Of a stretch of DNA of 64,000 nucleotides, positions 10,505-19,164 are shown piece after piece. A model generated the notes under the pieces. The model was not told the DNA's origin. It did not search any database and saw nothing but the letters and a program-made list of their open reading frames with translations. A program made the translations under genes and the position numbers. Source of the stretch: Lingula anatina (lineage: Eukaryota; Brachiopoda; Lingulata; Lingulida; Lingulidae). The stretch lies in the NCBI RefSeq assembly GCF_001039355.2, contig NW_019775522.1, positions 230,498-294,497 of the forward strand, read 5' to 3'. How positions within the stretch are numbered: the first letter of the stretch is position 1; each line of letters opens with the position of its first letter.

Positions 10505-13476
10505 TGGAGCGTGTTACACTCTTACAGACGATACTTTGGAAAATATGGAGAACCAAAATATCTTTTTTAATGGATGTCGTATGACATAGAATAGGCAATG
10601 TATTTCTGTTTGCTTCACTGTCGATTCCAATCAATGAACTGATGTCACCATGACACCAAAGAGATCATTAGAAGTTATTAAAACACTATTTTAAGCCTTA
10701 TTTTCATTTATCAGTCAACAAAAAAGAAAAAAAAACTGATGAAAAAATACTCGGAAAAAATATTCCATATTAAATGTCAAGTCTGTAGATAGAAAGATAG
10801 ATAGATATAGAATGAATAATAACTTTTAAAAAATATGTATACGTCATTCTATGCCAAGTCGATGTCATATAAATACACTACATTTCAGCGCAATGTGAAA
10901 CACTGACAGTTTTCAACATAAGGGAATATGTGCTGCGACACAGCATTCACGTCAAAGATGAAAACGTTTACATGGTAATGATCTTTCTTACTTTCTTTCT
11001 CTCTCTGTCGCAGAAGGGAAAATACGCCCCAAAATCCCCTTTCGAATTTTATATTTCGTATATAAGACCATTTATTAGTCTCTGGGTAATTGGAAAACGT
11101 GGCCGTTGCATTGTGTTAAATTTTTTCATTTAAATAATTCAATCAAAATACAGTGGAAATGGAAATTTACAAAATGGTGTCTTTTTTACATTATTTTTTT
11201 AATGTTGCTTTGCATTTTTTTCCATCAATTTCGTGTGTTCCTTACATATTTACAGTACTAATTTCGAATAAAAACACTTTTTAATGAAGACCTCTTCTGT
11301 TTGGCACATTTCAGAGTGGAACGCACTTAAAACGAAGCTCGAACACAGCCCTGGCAGTCTACTGGACAGGAAATCTGCATGAAACAGGAGCAAACTGCGC
11401 CAGATGGTACTTCAAGTTCAATGGCGTAGAGTGCTCCGATCCCGGAACGATAGATGGCGCTCTGTACATGGCAAATGACGCAGTCTCCAAGACCAGCAGG
11501 ACTTTTGAGTGTAAGTAGAATTGACTGAGGCAAAGTTGATTGAGATTTTATCATTTAAAATGAATGCTTGTATCAATTTAAGGAAATAATGACCAGTGTG
11601 AGAGACAGCTAGAAATATATATTTTCGGTGTAACCGCGCCAATTTACATTTGATAAAATTTCCAGTTTCCGGTATATGCAAAGGAATCCCCGCAGGAGCA
11701 GTAAACATATCTTTCCACTGTGGAAAGTGCCCTTGGAACATCACCTCTAGCGGTGACCCGTCAACTGGCTGGATGACAGTGTCCAGAATAAGAGTGGAGG
11801 AAACCAGGCTGGGTTTAGGTATAAGTGCACGTGAGTAACACATCTTCAAAATTACTTTAGCCCCCTGAAAGGCGAAAGATTACTGCACGTGCCCTCTGCG
11901 ACTTTCTGTTGACATGTTAATGTGATTTTGATCGCTTCATCAAGGTTCGGTAGCACTACATGTACCTTCCTATAATATTACTTATTCTGACAAATAGCAC
12001 ATCTTGAGGTACAGTTTTCTTATGAAAATTTAAAATCGTTATTTCTTAGTCTCAGGCCCTGCAGGAAACACAGCGACAAGAATCCCAATCTTCAACCGAC
12101 AATATTGGTGGTGGCCAGCCCAAAACATCAGTTTGAACACTGGAACACTTTACGTAAGTCCCTTTTTATGTTACTGATAGATTGATACGTCAGTAATATA
12201 ATGAAGCACACAGTTGGCATACAAAAAGCAAGGATGCACATAAAGCCTTTTTTTGTGGGGTGGGGGGGGGGGGCATGTTATGTTTCTAGTGCACATGTTA
12301 GCTGTTTGATACCTTCCCCCTCTAAAATAATACACAAAATGATACACAAAATGAAACTTAAAGCGTCGCTTGCAATCTTATTGATGTCTACGTCATCAAA
12401 ACATCTGATATTTGTAAGAAGTTCTGCGTTGATTATTTCTGAAAAGTGAAATGACTGCGGGCGGCCATTGTGGGTTTCTCAAGTGGCATCTACCGGTAGC
12501 TGATTCTTTTAAAACACTAAAAGTGTGAATGCACAATTGCATAATTGGTCAGAAAGTGTGGCATGGGCCAAGTTTATGTATGCTGGGATCTAACTTTCTA
12601 TTGAAACTGGGGGGTCATTTTGGATATTTCATATCTTCTTTAATGGTATTCTTTGGGACTTTTAGTATTTTGATTAGGAGATTCCAAGAAAACGGGTGGT
12701 AAAATAATTGGTTATGTTGCAATTTTGTACAATTGAAATGTCATATTGTGTTGTATTACATGTATATTGCCTGGGCTACACAGTACATAAGAAATATTTG
12801 ATATTTTCAGACTGTGACATATAGTAAGAAGTCTGGGGTCAGTGGGATAAAGGTACTTTGGTCAGGAAATGCCCAAGAATTATTTGCCCCCATGAGTTGT
12901 TCACGGTGGTACTTCACCTTCAACGATAACGAATGTAGCAACCCACAGACAATTGAGAGTTGGAAGCTTAATAGGTACTATGAAGCCAGGGGAGTTGTCT
13001 ATTTTAACGACCCATTTACAGGTAGGCTATGATTTTTAAACTTCTCGCTCCATATACTGTAGAGTTTTTACACAGTTTTACGTATCAACTTACACTCTTT
13101 GTGCTTTATACTCCTGCTCCCTCTACTTTTGGTCAGATGTTGGTTTTGTTATGGATCAATTTTATAACCAACATACGCAACTTTTTCACATTTTTTGATA
13201 TTGGCACATATTTGTTGACTCAGAAAAAACATCATACACACACACACACACACTCAAAAGAGAAAAAAACTACATGTAAATCTTTATTTAATGCATTGTA
13301 CATATACTCTCCTTACGGACTTTGCAGTTCAAGGCACTTGTCAGGGCGTCTCAGCCGGTGACGTCATCGTAGCGTTAAAGGTCGGTCTTTGTTCCACTGA
13401 CAGAGGAGAACAGGAGACCTTGACCTCCTGGGGGACGAAGACCTCGCTTATGATTGAAGAAACATTCCACGGATAA
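178..13476 (+). CDS. Gene A: secreted protein with follistatin-like segment and three CTHRC1-like domains (5' partial)
   Basis: Ten exons are placed by AG/GT borders and continuous phase: 178-274, 1372-1463, 6620-6818, 7385-7531, 10889-10974, 11315-11510, 11666-11830, 12050-12153, 12811-13021, 13328-13476 (TAA). The first exon, with signal peptide and PAN domain by analogy with gene B, lies upstream of the window. The protein starts with a Cys-rich segment resembling a follistatin N-terminal/EGF-like unit (CSTVQCSAGSRC), then three domains like the C-terminal domain of collagen triple helix repeat-containing protein 1. Diagnostic motifs are CARWYFKFNGVEC and PSTGWMTVSRIRVEE in domain 2, and CSRWYFTFNDNEC in domain 3. 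No Gly-X-Y collagen stretch is visible. The product should be extracellular; CTHRC1 itself modulates Wnt/TGF-beta signalling, but that role is not shown here. An AATAAA overlaps the stop region (13475). Exon calls are strong; the function is unknown. Confidence 0.85.
1042..1266. mobile_element. MITE-like inverted-repeat element, family 1 (intron of gene A)
   Basis: The ends are imperfect inverted repeats, GCCCCCTTTACACT at the left and AGTGTAAAGGGGG at the right, about 225 bp apart. The core includes AGCGATGCCAGTTTCATGG. Relatives occur at 21813-22045, 15629-15868, 27751-27947 and 31420-31616 with the same layout. The copy in gene B sits at the orthologous intron position, so it predates the A/B duplication. 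No ORF is present: a non-autonomous element. Confidence 0.65.
1372..7531 (+). CDS. Gene A module 1: linker exon plus CTHRC1-like domain 1
   Basis: Exons 1372-1463 (92 nt, phase 1>0), 6620-6818 (199 nt, 0>1) and 7385-7531 (147 nt, 1>1). The linker reads AYCDEMPVSNIAYIPWAG. The domain halves carry LKCKGCGSLFYFHINGAHC and SGICWNVPAGIV. This domain is the most diverged of the three: the RWY triad before YF is replaced by SLF, while the two flanking cysteines remain. The intron between exons 1372-1463 and 6620-6818 is 5.2 kb because of a transposon; in gene B it is 1.0 kb. Confidence 0.8.
2421..6006 (-). mobile_element. DNA transposon with 8-bp target site duplication, superfamily not recognised
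   Basis: GGAATAGG flanks the block on both sides (2413-2420 and 6007-6014) and reads as an 8-bp target duplication. The ends are imperfect inverted repeats: TAGGGGGGGTCC at the left and, on the other strand, TGGGGGGGGGGGTCC at the right. Both are followed a little further in by a CCAAAAA..ATGTCA..AACCA block. The paralogous intron of gene B lacks the insert. The interior is a decayed minus-strand gene. An 8-bp duplication fits hAT, Merlin or P-like groups, but I recognise none of their protein signatures. Confidence 0.75.
2770..5522 (-). pseudogene. Decayed transposase-like gene of the 2421-6006 element
   Basis: Minus-strand reading is open from 5522 to 4800, shifts frame near 4810, continues to about 4205, shifts again, and runs to a TAA at 3317. 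The same frame then continues (GKYYGFGDYPVEYPVF) before another shift near 3150. A separate 103-codon frame covers 3081-2770. No ATG is visible at the upstream end, so the N-terminus is missing or in another exon. Blocks that look like an RNase H-type catalytic core are THETDSTTRTYVGSF, HMTDSTAHNKG and FCDTHTALGFDRG; Asp as metal ligand is inference. The N-terminal half is charged and Lys-rich. The lesions mean it cannot make a full protein. I do not recognise the family. Confidence 0.7.
7026..7071. repeat. Poly-C / AC / GC microsatellite
   Basis: A C run followed by (AC)n and (GC)n units in the intron between exons 6620-6818 and 7385-7531. Gene B carries the matching C/(CA)n tract at about 23633-23672, so the microsatellite predates the duplication and changed length since. 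Confidence 0.85.
8939..9710 (+). repeat. Four direct copies of a 14-mer TAGTGTCCGTACCC
   Basis: Exact copies at 8939-8952, 9102-9115, 9122-9135 and 9697-9710, all in the same orientation, each followed by more C. Spacing is irregular (149, 6 and 561 bp between copies). The repeats could be terminal or subterminal motifs of a transposon; no matching inverted copies were found nearby. Confidence 0.75.
9421..9560. repeat. CAACGTTG-rich palindromic mini-element
   Basis: Dense inverted copies of CAACGTTG/CAACGTTA and GTTGATACAA units across about 140 bp, ending in TTTGCCCGCTGGGTA. It has the look of a small hairpin MITE rather than a simple repeat. No copy is present in gene B. Confidence 0.55.
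9720..10445 (+). pseudogene. Degenerate Tc1/mariner transposase remnant
   Basis: Plus-strand reading over several frames recovers the layout of a Tc1-type DD34E transposase: a segment like VYRHPKKAYDEACVGSK, then VPKTQMVVNNENLNQI, then HNLQNQGNEQLPLSSK with a stop, then NHIDNMW (family NPIEHMW), LTDAWNIIPD, and finally MPCRLRALVTARRGQV near the C-terminus. Stops and frameshifts are frequent, and the second catalytic Asp region is not recognisable. A long poly-T follows at 10461. This is a dead copy within the gene A intron. Confidence 0.6.
10461..10503. repeat. Poly-T tract
   Basis: About 43 consecutive T in the gene A intron, 3' of the Tc1 remnant. It could be the A-tail of an inserted retroposon on the minus strand, but no SINE or LINE body is visible beside it. 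Confidence 0.8.
10889..11830 (+). CDS. Gene A module 2: linker exon plus CTHRC1-like domain 2
   Basis: Exons 10889-10974 (86 nt, phase 1>0), 11315-11510 (196 nt, 0>1) and 11666-11830 (165 nt, 1>1). The best-preserved domain: ANCARWYFKFNGVECSDPG in the first half, then FSGICKGIPAGAVNISFHC and DPSTGWMTVSRIRVEETRL in the second. These match the CTHRC1 C-terminal pattern RWYFTFNGAEC and STGWNSVSRIIIEE. The 165-nt exon encodes an extra CGKCPW pair of cysteines. Confidence 0.88.
12050..13476 (+). CDS. Gene A module 3: linker exon plus CTHRC1-like domain 3 and C-terminus
   Basis: Exons 12050-12153 (104 nt, phase 1>0), 12811-13021 (211 nt, 0>1) and 13328-13476 (149 nt, ends TAA). The linker contains a Trp-rich RQYWWWPAQNIS. 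The domain carries SCSRWYFTFNDNECSNPQ, then GTCQGVSAGDVIVALKVG and MIEETFHG at the C-terminus. It lacks the STGW motif of domain 2, where LTSWGTKTSL takes its place. Confidence 0.87.
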
Positions 13477-13915
13477 TAAAACAAACTTTCTGACTTTTTA
13501 ATACGACCGGGTTGACGGAATGGAGGGTGTGTGGCGTGAACTGTTGATGTAAACATCACCCGATTTTTTATTTTAAGAATACCTGTAAAAATGTCAACGA
13601 CTGATATACAACTTCGGGATTTTCAAATTTATCATGAGCGAACACTGATAAAAAACGGCATAAAATAATTAAGAACTATACTAACGTGTGTCTGTGTGTC
13701 TATCTGTCTGTGTTTTTGTGTGTGTGTGTGTGTGTGTCTTGTCGTTTCTTATGTTTTGGGGTGCTTAACAAATTGGTTCTGTTTTTGGCACAACTATAGA
13801 TGTTATATAAAACAGTTAGAATGTCTGGCAATCTTATTAAATTAGGATAGTTGTCTTCTGGAATTTGATAAAGTTATTGGAAGCTCTTTCCGTATTTGAG
13901 TTACTAAGATAACTT
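13477..13915. other. 3' flank of gene A, no further gene seen
   Basis: Alignable with the flank after gene B (27171-27560), including a (GT)n tract at about 13714-13738. This shows that the A/B duplication unit extends beyond the coding sequence. Confidence 0.6.
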
Positions 13916-14092
13916 ACACACATTTGACAATAGAAGTGTCAACCCTACAGAACCAATACTTTGGGGGAGATAAATGACTGTGGAATGATATTCTTCTTGT
14001 ATCATTTTTTAACATCAAATTTCACACAAAAAGAAACAAGAAATGAAAACAAATTATACATTCTACCAAGATATGCAGTTTCAAGTCAAAAA

Positions 14093-15391
14093 TTAGTACT
14101 TAGTGGCATAGCCACGTGGCCCAATAATAGGTGCCAGTCTGCGAGGCAAGGATTCATATAATTGCCTGATGAGTTCAGGGCTTATGCTGGCCCAAGCATG
14201 AATAATTGAATCTAACAGAGTTTGTCTGCTGATTGGACGGGCATTTGTCAAAAAGTTTTGACATATAATTCCACCCATTTTGTATTATGTTTGCATCCAG
14301 ACTCTGGGCAGGCCACATCACCCTGCGAATGTCCTGTTGGTCAAACGAATCATCAACTGCTCTGGGTCTGTAACAAGGAGCACTGTCATCCTGGTGAACA
14401 AATGGATAATTCCTGTCGCCAAACATGTTAGTAACAGATGGGAGCAAGCCTGACTCTAAAACTTCGATATATTTCTGATGATTCATGTTTCCATCAACCA
14501 CTACAAATTCACCACGCCATGGGTTGCTGATGCAGCTCCACAATATGATGGATATGCTGCTCCGGGTTCGAAAATTCATTGCATTTGGTGCAAATGATTT
14601 ACCAGCAGATCGCCAGCATCGGACCCATCTGTCATCAGAGGTCAGACCAAAGCGACACTCATCAGCGAAACTATAAACTAATAGGACCAATTATCATAGC
14701 CTTTCCGGTTCCAGATCCTGTTGGCTTTAGTTCACTCTACGTTGCCTGTTTTGTAACGATATAAGAGGTTTCAGGCTTGCTTCCCTGCTGTACACCCTCT
14801 GAGCATGTAACCGACGCCTAGCAGTTTTCACAGACAGATGCTTATGTGTGAAATTGTTCCACTGTGTTGTCAACTGACAAGCAATGTCGATTTTTAAAAA
14901 CCTGGATATCGAAATCAGTCGCCGGTCTTCATGGTTAGTAGTTTTTCATGGACGACCCATCAGAGGCAATTTGTTTCTTGATGCAGTGTTTCTATACTGA
15001 GACCTGGGCTCCGTATCTCGAAAGGTTCGCTATGTTGCACACGTGCGCAAGCGTCTCGATTCCATAACCGATCTTTCGAGATACGGGGCCATGGAATCGA
15101 GACGCTAAGGCACGTGCGCAACAAAGCGAACCTTTCGAGATACGGAGCCCAGACCCTCTTCACGGTTCTGACTGAACAATTCAACTGTATCGATATTTTG
15201 ACATTGCTTATTTTCCGCCTCTTAACTTGACGTCTGTAATCATTAGATAATTGCCTGTATCTTGCCAAATAGGAAGAAGACAGGAATAACATTTGCTGTG
15301 CACGTACAAGACCAACAATACAATGCCATGGTACAGCGGTTTTATACTTATTAGTCACATTATAAGCAGACCAGGTATTATAACCACCCAA
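14093..15391 (-). pseudogene. Tc1-type transposase, broken
   Basis: The N-terminal part carries the helix-turn-helix-like SIQLNCSVRTVKRVW. The central part (14690-14175) carries DECRFGLTSDDRWVRCW, EFVVVDGNMNHQKYIEVLE, FVHQDDSAPCYRPRAVDD and PAQSLDANIIQNGWNYM. The C-terminal part (14278-14093) is in another frame and ends RRLAPIIGPRGYATKY. Family knowledge: these are the DD34E catalytic blocks. The third catalytic position reads Gln (IIQNGW) where active members have Glu (IIENVW). Together with the frameshift and a 147-bp insert, this makes the gene inactive. Confidence 0.85.
15005..15151. mobile_element. 147-bp foldback inserted in the Tc1 transposase
   Basis: The left arm begins TGGGCTCCGTATCTCGAAAG and the right arm ends CTTTCGAGATACGGAGCCCA, with near-perfect pairing inward through ACGTGCGCA and GTCTCGATTCCAT. 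GACC flanks both sides (15001-15004, 15152-15155) as a 4-bp target duplication. A third partial copy of the arm (CTTTCGAGATACGG) lies in the loop. Confidence 0.75.
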
Positions 15392-15628
15392 GATCTGCCT
15401 ACTTTGATTACTCTGATTTAGGGGTTGACACTTCTATTATCCAGTGTGTGAAGGAAAGACAACAAATATTTAAAATCTGCTTTTTGACCTACATGTATGT
15501 GAATAAAAATAAAATTTGGTCGGTCAGGTTTTTGAGAGATCCAGATATCGAATAATGTTTGTATTCAAATGTTGTTCACTAATGCTAGATTAGTTGTTTG
15601 GGACTCTTCGTATATTCGTAGCTGTTTA

Positions 15629-15673
15629 AGCCTCCTTCACAATGGACGGCGTAGTGTGGCCTTGTTTGAGATT

Positions 15674-15729
<56 letters not shown>

Positions 15730-15868
15730 TTTTTACGTGCCGAAAACTGGTCGTCATTAAGCATTCACTTTGCCACTAAAGCGATGCGTGTGCCTCCTTT
15801 TTACGACCACAGCGATGCCAGTTGCAAAAGATGCAGAAAGGACGCCGTCCAGTGAAAAGGGTGTTTCA
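15629..15868. mobile_element. MITE-like element, family 1, with A/TA/T expansion
   Basis: Same family as 1042-1266 (ends near AAGCCTCCTTCACAATGGAC and CCGTCCAGTGAAAAGGGTG; core AGCGATGCCAGTT). An A run, (TA)n and T run at 15674-15734 form a perfect AT hairpin inside it. The orthologous copy after gene B is at 27751-27947. Confidence 0.6.
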
Positions 15869-16996
15869 CTCGTATGTGTGCAATGCTGGTAGGCCTACAT
15901 GTAATTTACAGCCACGAGTGAATGAGTGAGCATTGTTTTGTAGAATTACTGAGTTAATTGACATGACCTCGTCGTATTTAAGCGGTGAATGCAAGATGAA
16001 AGGGAGGAGAACGATGTAAGAGGTCGAATTAAGATGAAGAAAATGTAGATAAGGTAGAAAGTAAGTGACAATAAAGAACATGAAAGTTGTTTAGTTCTTA
16101 CCTCGCGTAAACAGTATGATAAAGTCAATACCTTCGTCACGTGCGTGCTATACAACACTTGCACAGGGGCACAAGGCTATTTAGCTTTTTTTAAAAATGT
16201 ACAATATATATTATGCGATTGTTTATAAACCTTAGTCGAACTCTCTTCGCTTTACGTCCTGAGTGGATTCGTTAATTACTCCAATCACTAGCAGTGTATA
16301 CTTTAAGACTTGCAATTTCAATATTACCGGCACAAACAACCCTATCTCTTGTCCAAAACATTATCTCTGAAATCTATAAAAACAGTTTCATTCATCCAGT
16401 AAAATTGTAAAATGCAATGTATGTCTGCAGCACGCTGCTTGCTGTCGCCCTCCAGTCGTACGGGACGGTGTTTAACTGCTGTAGTTGAGATCACCGTTTC
16501 CCGGGCATTTGACGCAATTTAGAACTTAAAACGAAAAAATTCATATGCTAAGATATTTGGACAGGAATGATATTGCAGTCTATTATTTCGGTAGCGTGGT
16601 CCACCTCATTCATTGGATGGAACTTATAGCATTTTTGTTTTTGAGTTGCCTGTCTCTAAATGATTTCAGAAAGATTGGGACCCTCTCTAAATTTACATAA
16701 CACTATATGGCAAGAAAATTGGCAAGAAAATAAACCATCCTTTTTATATGAATATATCACATGGCACCACACCATTTATCTCACCGTCAATACGAAAAAG
16801 GTTTGTTGGTAGCTTTGTCTCCTGGTGTTTGATTTAAAGATATATCAATCAAATATAAATAACTTAAACTATTGTTGTGGGATAACTCCATGAAACCTGA
16901 TAAATGTTCGCAGTATCAGTCAAGTGTGAAGCAAATGTAATCACTCATGTGACACACAAGAAACCATGCACGCCTTGATCACACTGTTACCTAAGA
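15869..16996. other. Non-coding flank, alignable with 27948-29060
   Basis: No gene seen. The stretch matches the segment downstream of gene B in patches (for example the GTTTAGTTCTTACCTCGCGTAA and CGTACGGGACGGTGTTTAAC blocks), so the A/B duplication reaches at least to about 16.95 kb. Confidence 0.6.
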
Positions 16997-17410
16997 CCCC
17001 TATTTCACACAGACCACGAATCCCACGAATCGCCAGGAATTGACATATTTCAGGATTCGTGAGGATTCGTGAGATTTTGCCAATTTTCTGGTCTAATTCG
17101 ACACGCTCTACGATTCAGTTACGATACAGGTGCGATAGTGTTACGAATATTCGTGGGATTCGGCTGGAATCGCACGAATATTGTCCAGAAATTCACTACG
17201 ATTTTTGGGAATCGGGAGTTCGTGGCCAAAAGTTTGAACAGCTCAAAATTTTGGCCGCAAATTCCCGATTGATGAAGAATTGCAAGAACTGACTACGATT
17301 ATATACGAATCTATTAAGAACTTCACGAACTGATTACGATTTAACCACGAATCCTGAAATTTGTCAATTCCTGGCGATTCGTGGAATTTGTGGTCTGTGT
17401 GAAATAGGGG
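16997..17410. mobile_element. Foldback element with about 65-bp inverted termini
   Basis: The left arm starts CCCCTATTTCACACAGACCA and runs through CCACGAATCGCCAGGAATTG to about 17062. The right arm (17345-17410) is its near-perfect reverse complement. The interior is made of GATTCG/CGAATC units. No target duplication is obvious. No gene product is expected. Confidence 0.8.
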
Positions 17411-18813
17411 CATAACTCATAGACGAGAGGGATCTGCATTGGGGTTTCCTTGCTATGAATCTACAATTATTTAAGTGTGTGGGTTTGTTTTAATAAAATA
17501 TGTTTTTATGGAAATTGTTTTACTTTTTATTTTGTAAGGTATATTGAGTTAATAGATCAAATAGTTAATAGATCAAATAGAGTTTAAACTACCCCGGCAA
17601 AGTCACTAATTGCAGTGAAACAGTCAGATATTATCGCATTTTTTTTTTTTTTTTTGGTTTTGCTTTTCTTATTTGGTAATGGTGGGGTTTTAGTCGATAA
17701 GACATGCATTGGTTCCTAATACACGTACTGGCCTTCCTTGGGACTTTAAGAATATGCTGGCATTAAAGTGTCCTTTCCGGATATTTCATGACGTCATCCG
17801 TACATCTGGTTTATTTTGCCTTTGTTTTATTCCTTTGGTTCCGTTTTATATCCGCATGCTTTCTTAAAATTCGAGAAACACTTCTTTAAGAGCAAGGACA
17901 TTGTTACTGGAAAGCAACACGTGTATACATGTACATGTATGTCAGAAATCGGCACCGTGTGTAGAAGAAGTGATAAAGTGCCATGTTAACACTAAGAAAG
18001 CATGACACGGCACTGCATTCGTGTTAAATATTAATGTTGGCTCGGCACTAAGTAAAGTATAGGCCTTTCTTAATCCATGATTTTTCCACCAAGTGTCAAC
18101 GCAAATTAAAATCAATATTTAACGAAGGCGCCAGTTATCCCCGGGTATTGTCTACTCTACTGAGTCCGAGATTCTGTTTTTCTTCATGTGCGTGTGGGTT
18201 GGTGAGTGTGTGTGTTTAAGAACAACTGCTACCAAAAATCAATGCTCCCGCTTTCAAAGAGAATGTTTTTTCTAGTGTTTCGAGAACGCATTGCTAGGAA
18301 TAGGAAACAAAGTGAAAAACGATATAAAGATGAGTGAAAATAAATACATTATCTGTTGCCCGCCCTTACTTCGCAGGTTACATAAAAATTTAATGTCTCA
18401 AGACGACTGTGTGTGCTCAACTGACTCTGTTCAAGCTGATTAAATAATGAATTGTGGTAGAAAAATCAGGTGTTGTACAAAGATTTTAGTAGGTATACCG
18501 AAAGACGTGAAATATTTATTAACGACACTTTCAAAAAGCAATGCAAATTTTTTTCTTTAATTCAAGTTCCAACAAAATAAATATTGTATTATTTCCTGAC
18601 ATTTCTGAAATTATTTGCAAGCTCGAAGCAAGGATGGGGCAAGTGAAAGAAAACCTTGACATCGCGGCTCATTTTTTGTTCTCAGTTTCAATCCTTTTCT
18701 TTAGGAAATGCACGACCGAAAGTCAATACAATGAATTCGTATCTGGTGTCAAGCTCTTGTACAAATGAGGCACTCGACAGACCTGTGTAGTAACTGAAAT
18801 CTATGACAAATCC
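17411..18813. other. Intergenic region upstream of gene B, nothing recognised
   Basis: No ORF with coding features and no RNA gene seen. It should contain the gene B promoter, but I cannot point to a TATA box or start site with confidence. Confidence 0.5.
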
Positions 18814-18871
18814 GTGATGTGGGTTTTCCATGCATTCCTATGGTCCACCGCGTTAGAATTTTGTTTGAAAT

Positions 18872-19164
18872 ATGGTACCGCGGCAGCTACTGTTAATTTA
18901 TGTGGCGGCCTCTCTCGTGAGATCAAATGCGCCCATTTTCGGCAAGTTTTCACTAACTATACCACAACCTTCATACTGGATACTGTTGAAGCAAACACCA
19001 AGTTGGAATGTACCGGGAAATGTGAAGAAACGCACGGGTGCGCCGCAGTTGTATTCAAGAAGCATGATCACACCTGCGATATGCTACCTGAACCACAAAA
19101 CGTCTCGCAGTTTTCTTCTAATTCCCCGACTGGGATATGGATGGCCAATGTCAGAGACATCTCC
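18872..19164 (+). CDS. Gene B exon 1: signal peptide and PAN/apple-like domain (frameshifted)
   Basis: ATG 18872 starts a signal peptide in one frame. The PAN frame (codons in register with 19162-19164) reads FRQVFTNYTTTFILDTVEAN and ends ANVRDIS at donor CTCC|gtaagt, phase 0. One base gained in the T run near 18935-18939 would join them. An alternative ATG at 18817 is in the PAN frame, but its leader (MWVFHAFLWSTALEFCLKYG) is a poorer signal peptide. N-glycosylation sites: NYT and NVS. Confidence 0.65.

Larger units (their letters stand above)
7590..10845. other. 3.2 kb intron block specific to gene A
   Basis: Gene A and B introns align up to GGATCCCTGGTTA (7577-7590 and about 24163-24175) and again just before the exon at 10889 (B: 24284). 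The intervening 3.2 kb is absent from B, where the gap is about 100 bp. The block contains a four-copy 14-mer, a CAACGTTG-rich hairpin element and a dead Tc1 copy. I see no intact gene in it, and the 8040-8350 stretch is unassigned. Confidence 0.7.
13916..15450 (-). mobile_element. Tc1/mariner element, inactive
   Basis: Terminal inverted repeats are CACACATTTGACAATAGAAG at the left and CTTCTATTATCCAGTGTGTG at the right, 1.5 kb apart, with TA at the left border. The segment after gene B has the uninterrupted target: AAGATAACGTA joined directly to GGAAGAAAGACAAC at 27578-27602. So the element entered after the A/B duplication. It contains a broken minus-strand transposase gene and a nested foldback insert. 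Confidence 0.85.

Noticed and set aside
10446-10634. Minus-strand frame with a poly-Lys run
   Set aside because: Product of the poly-T tract.
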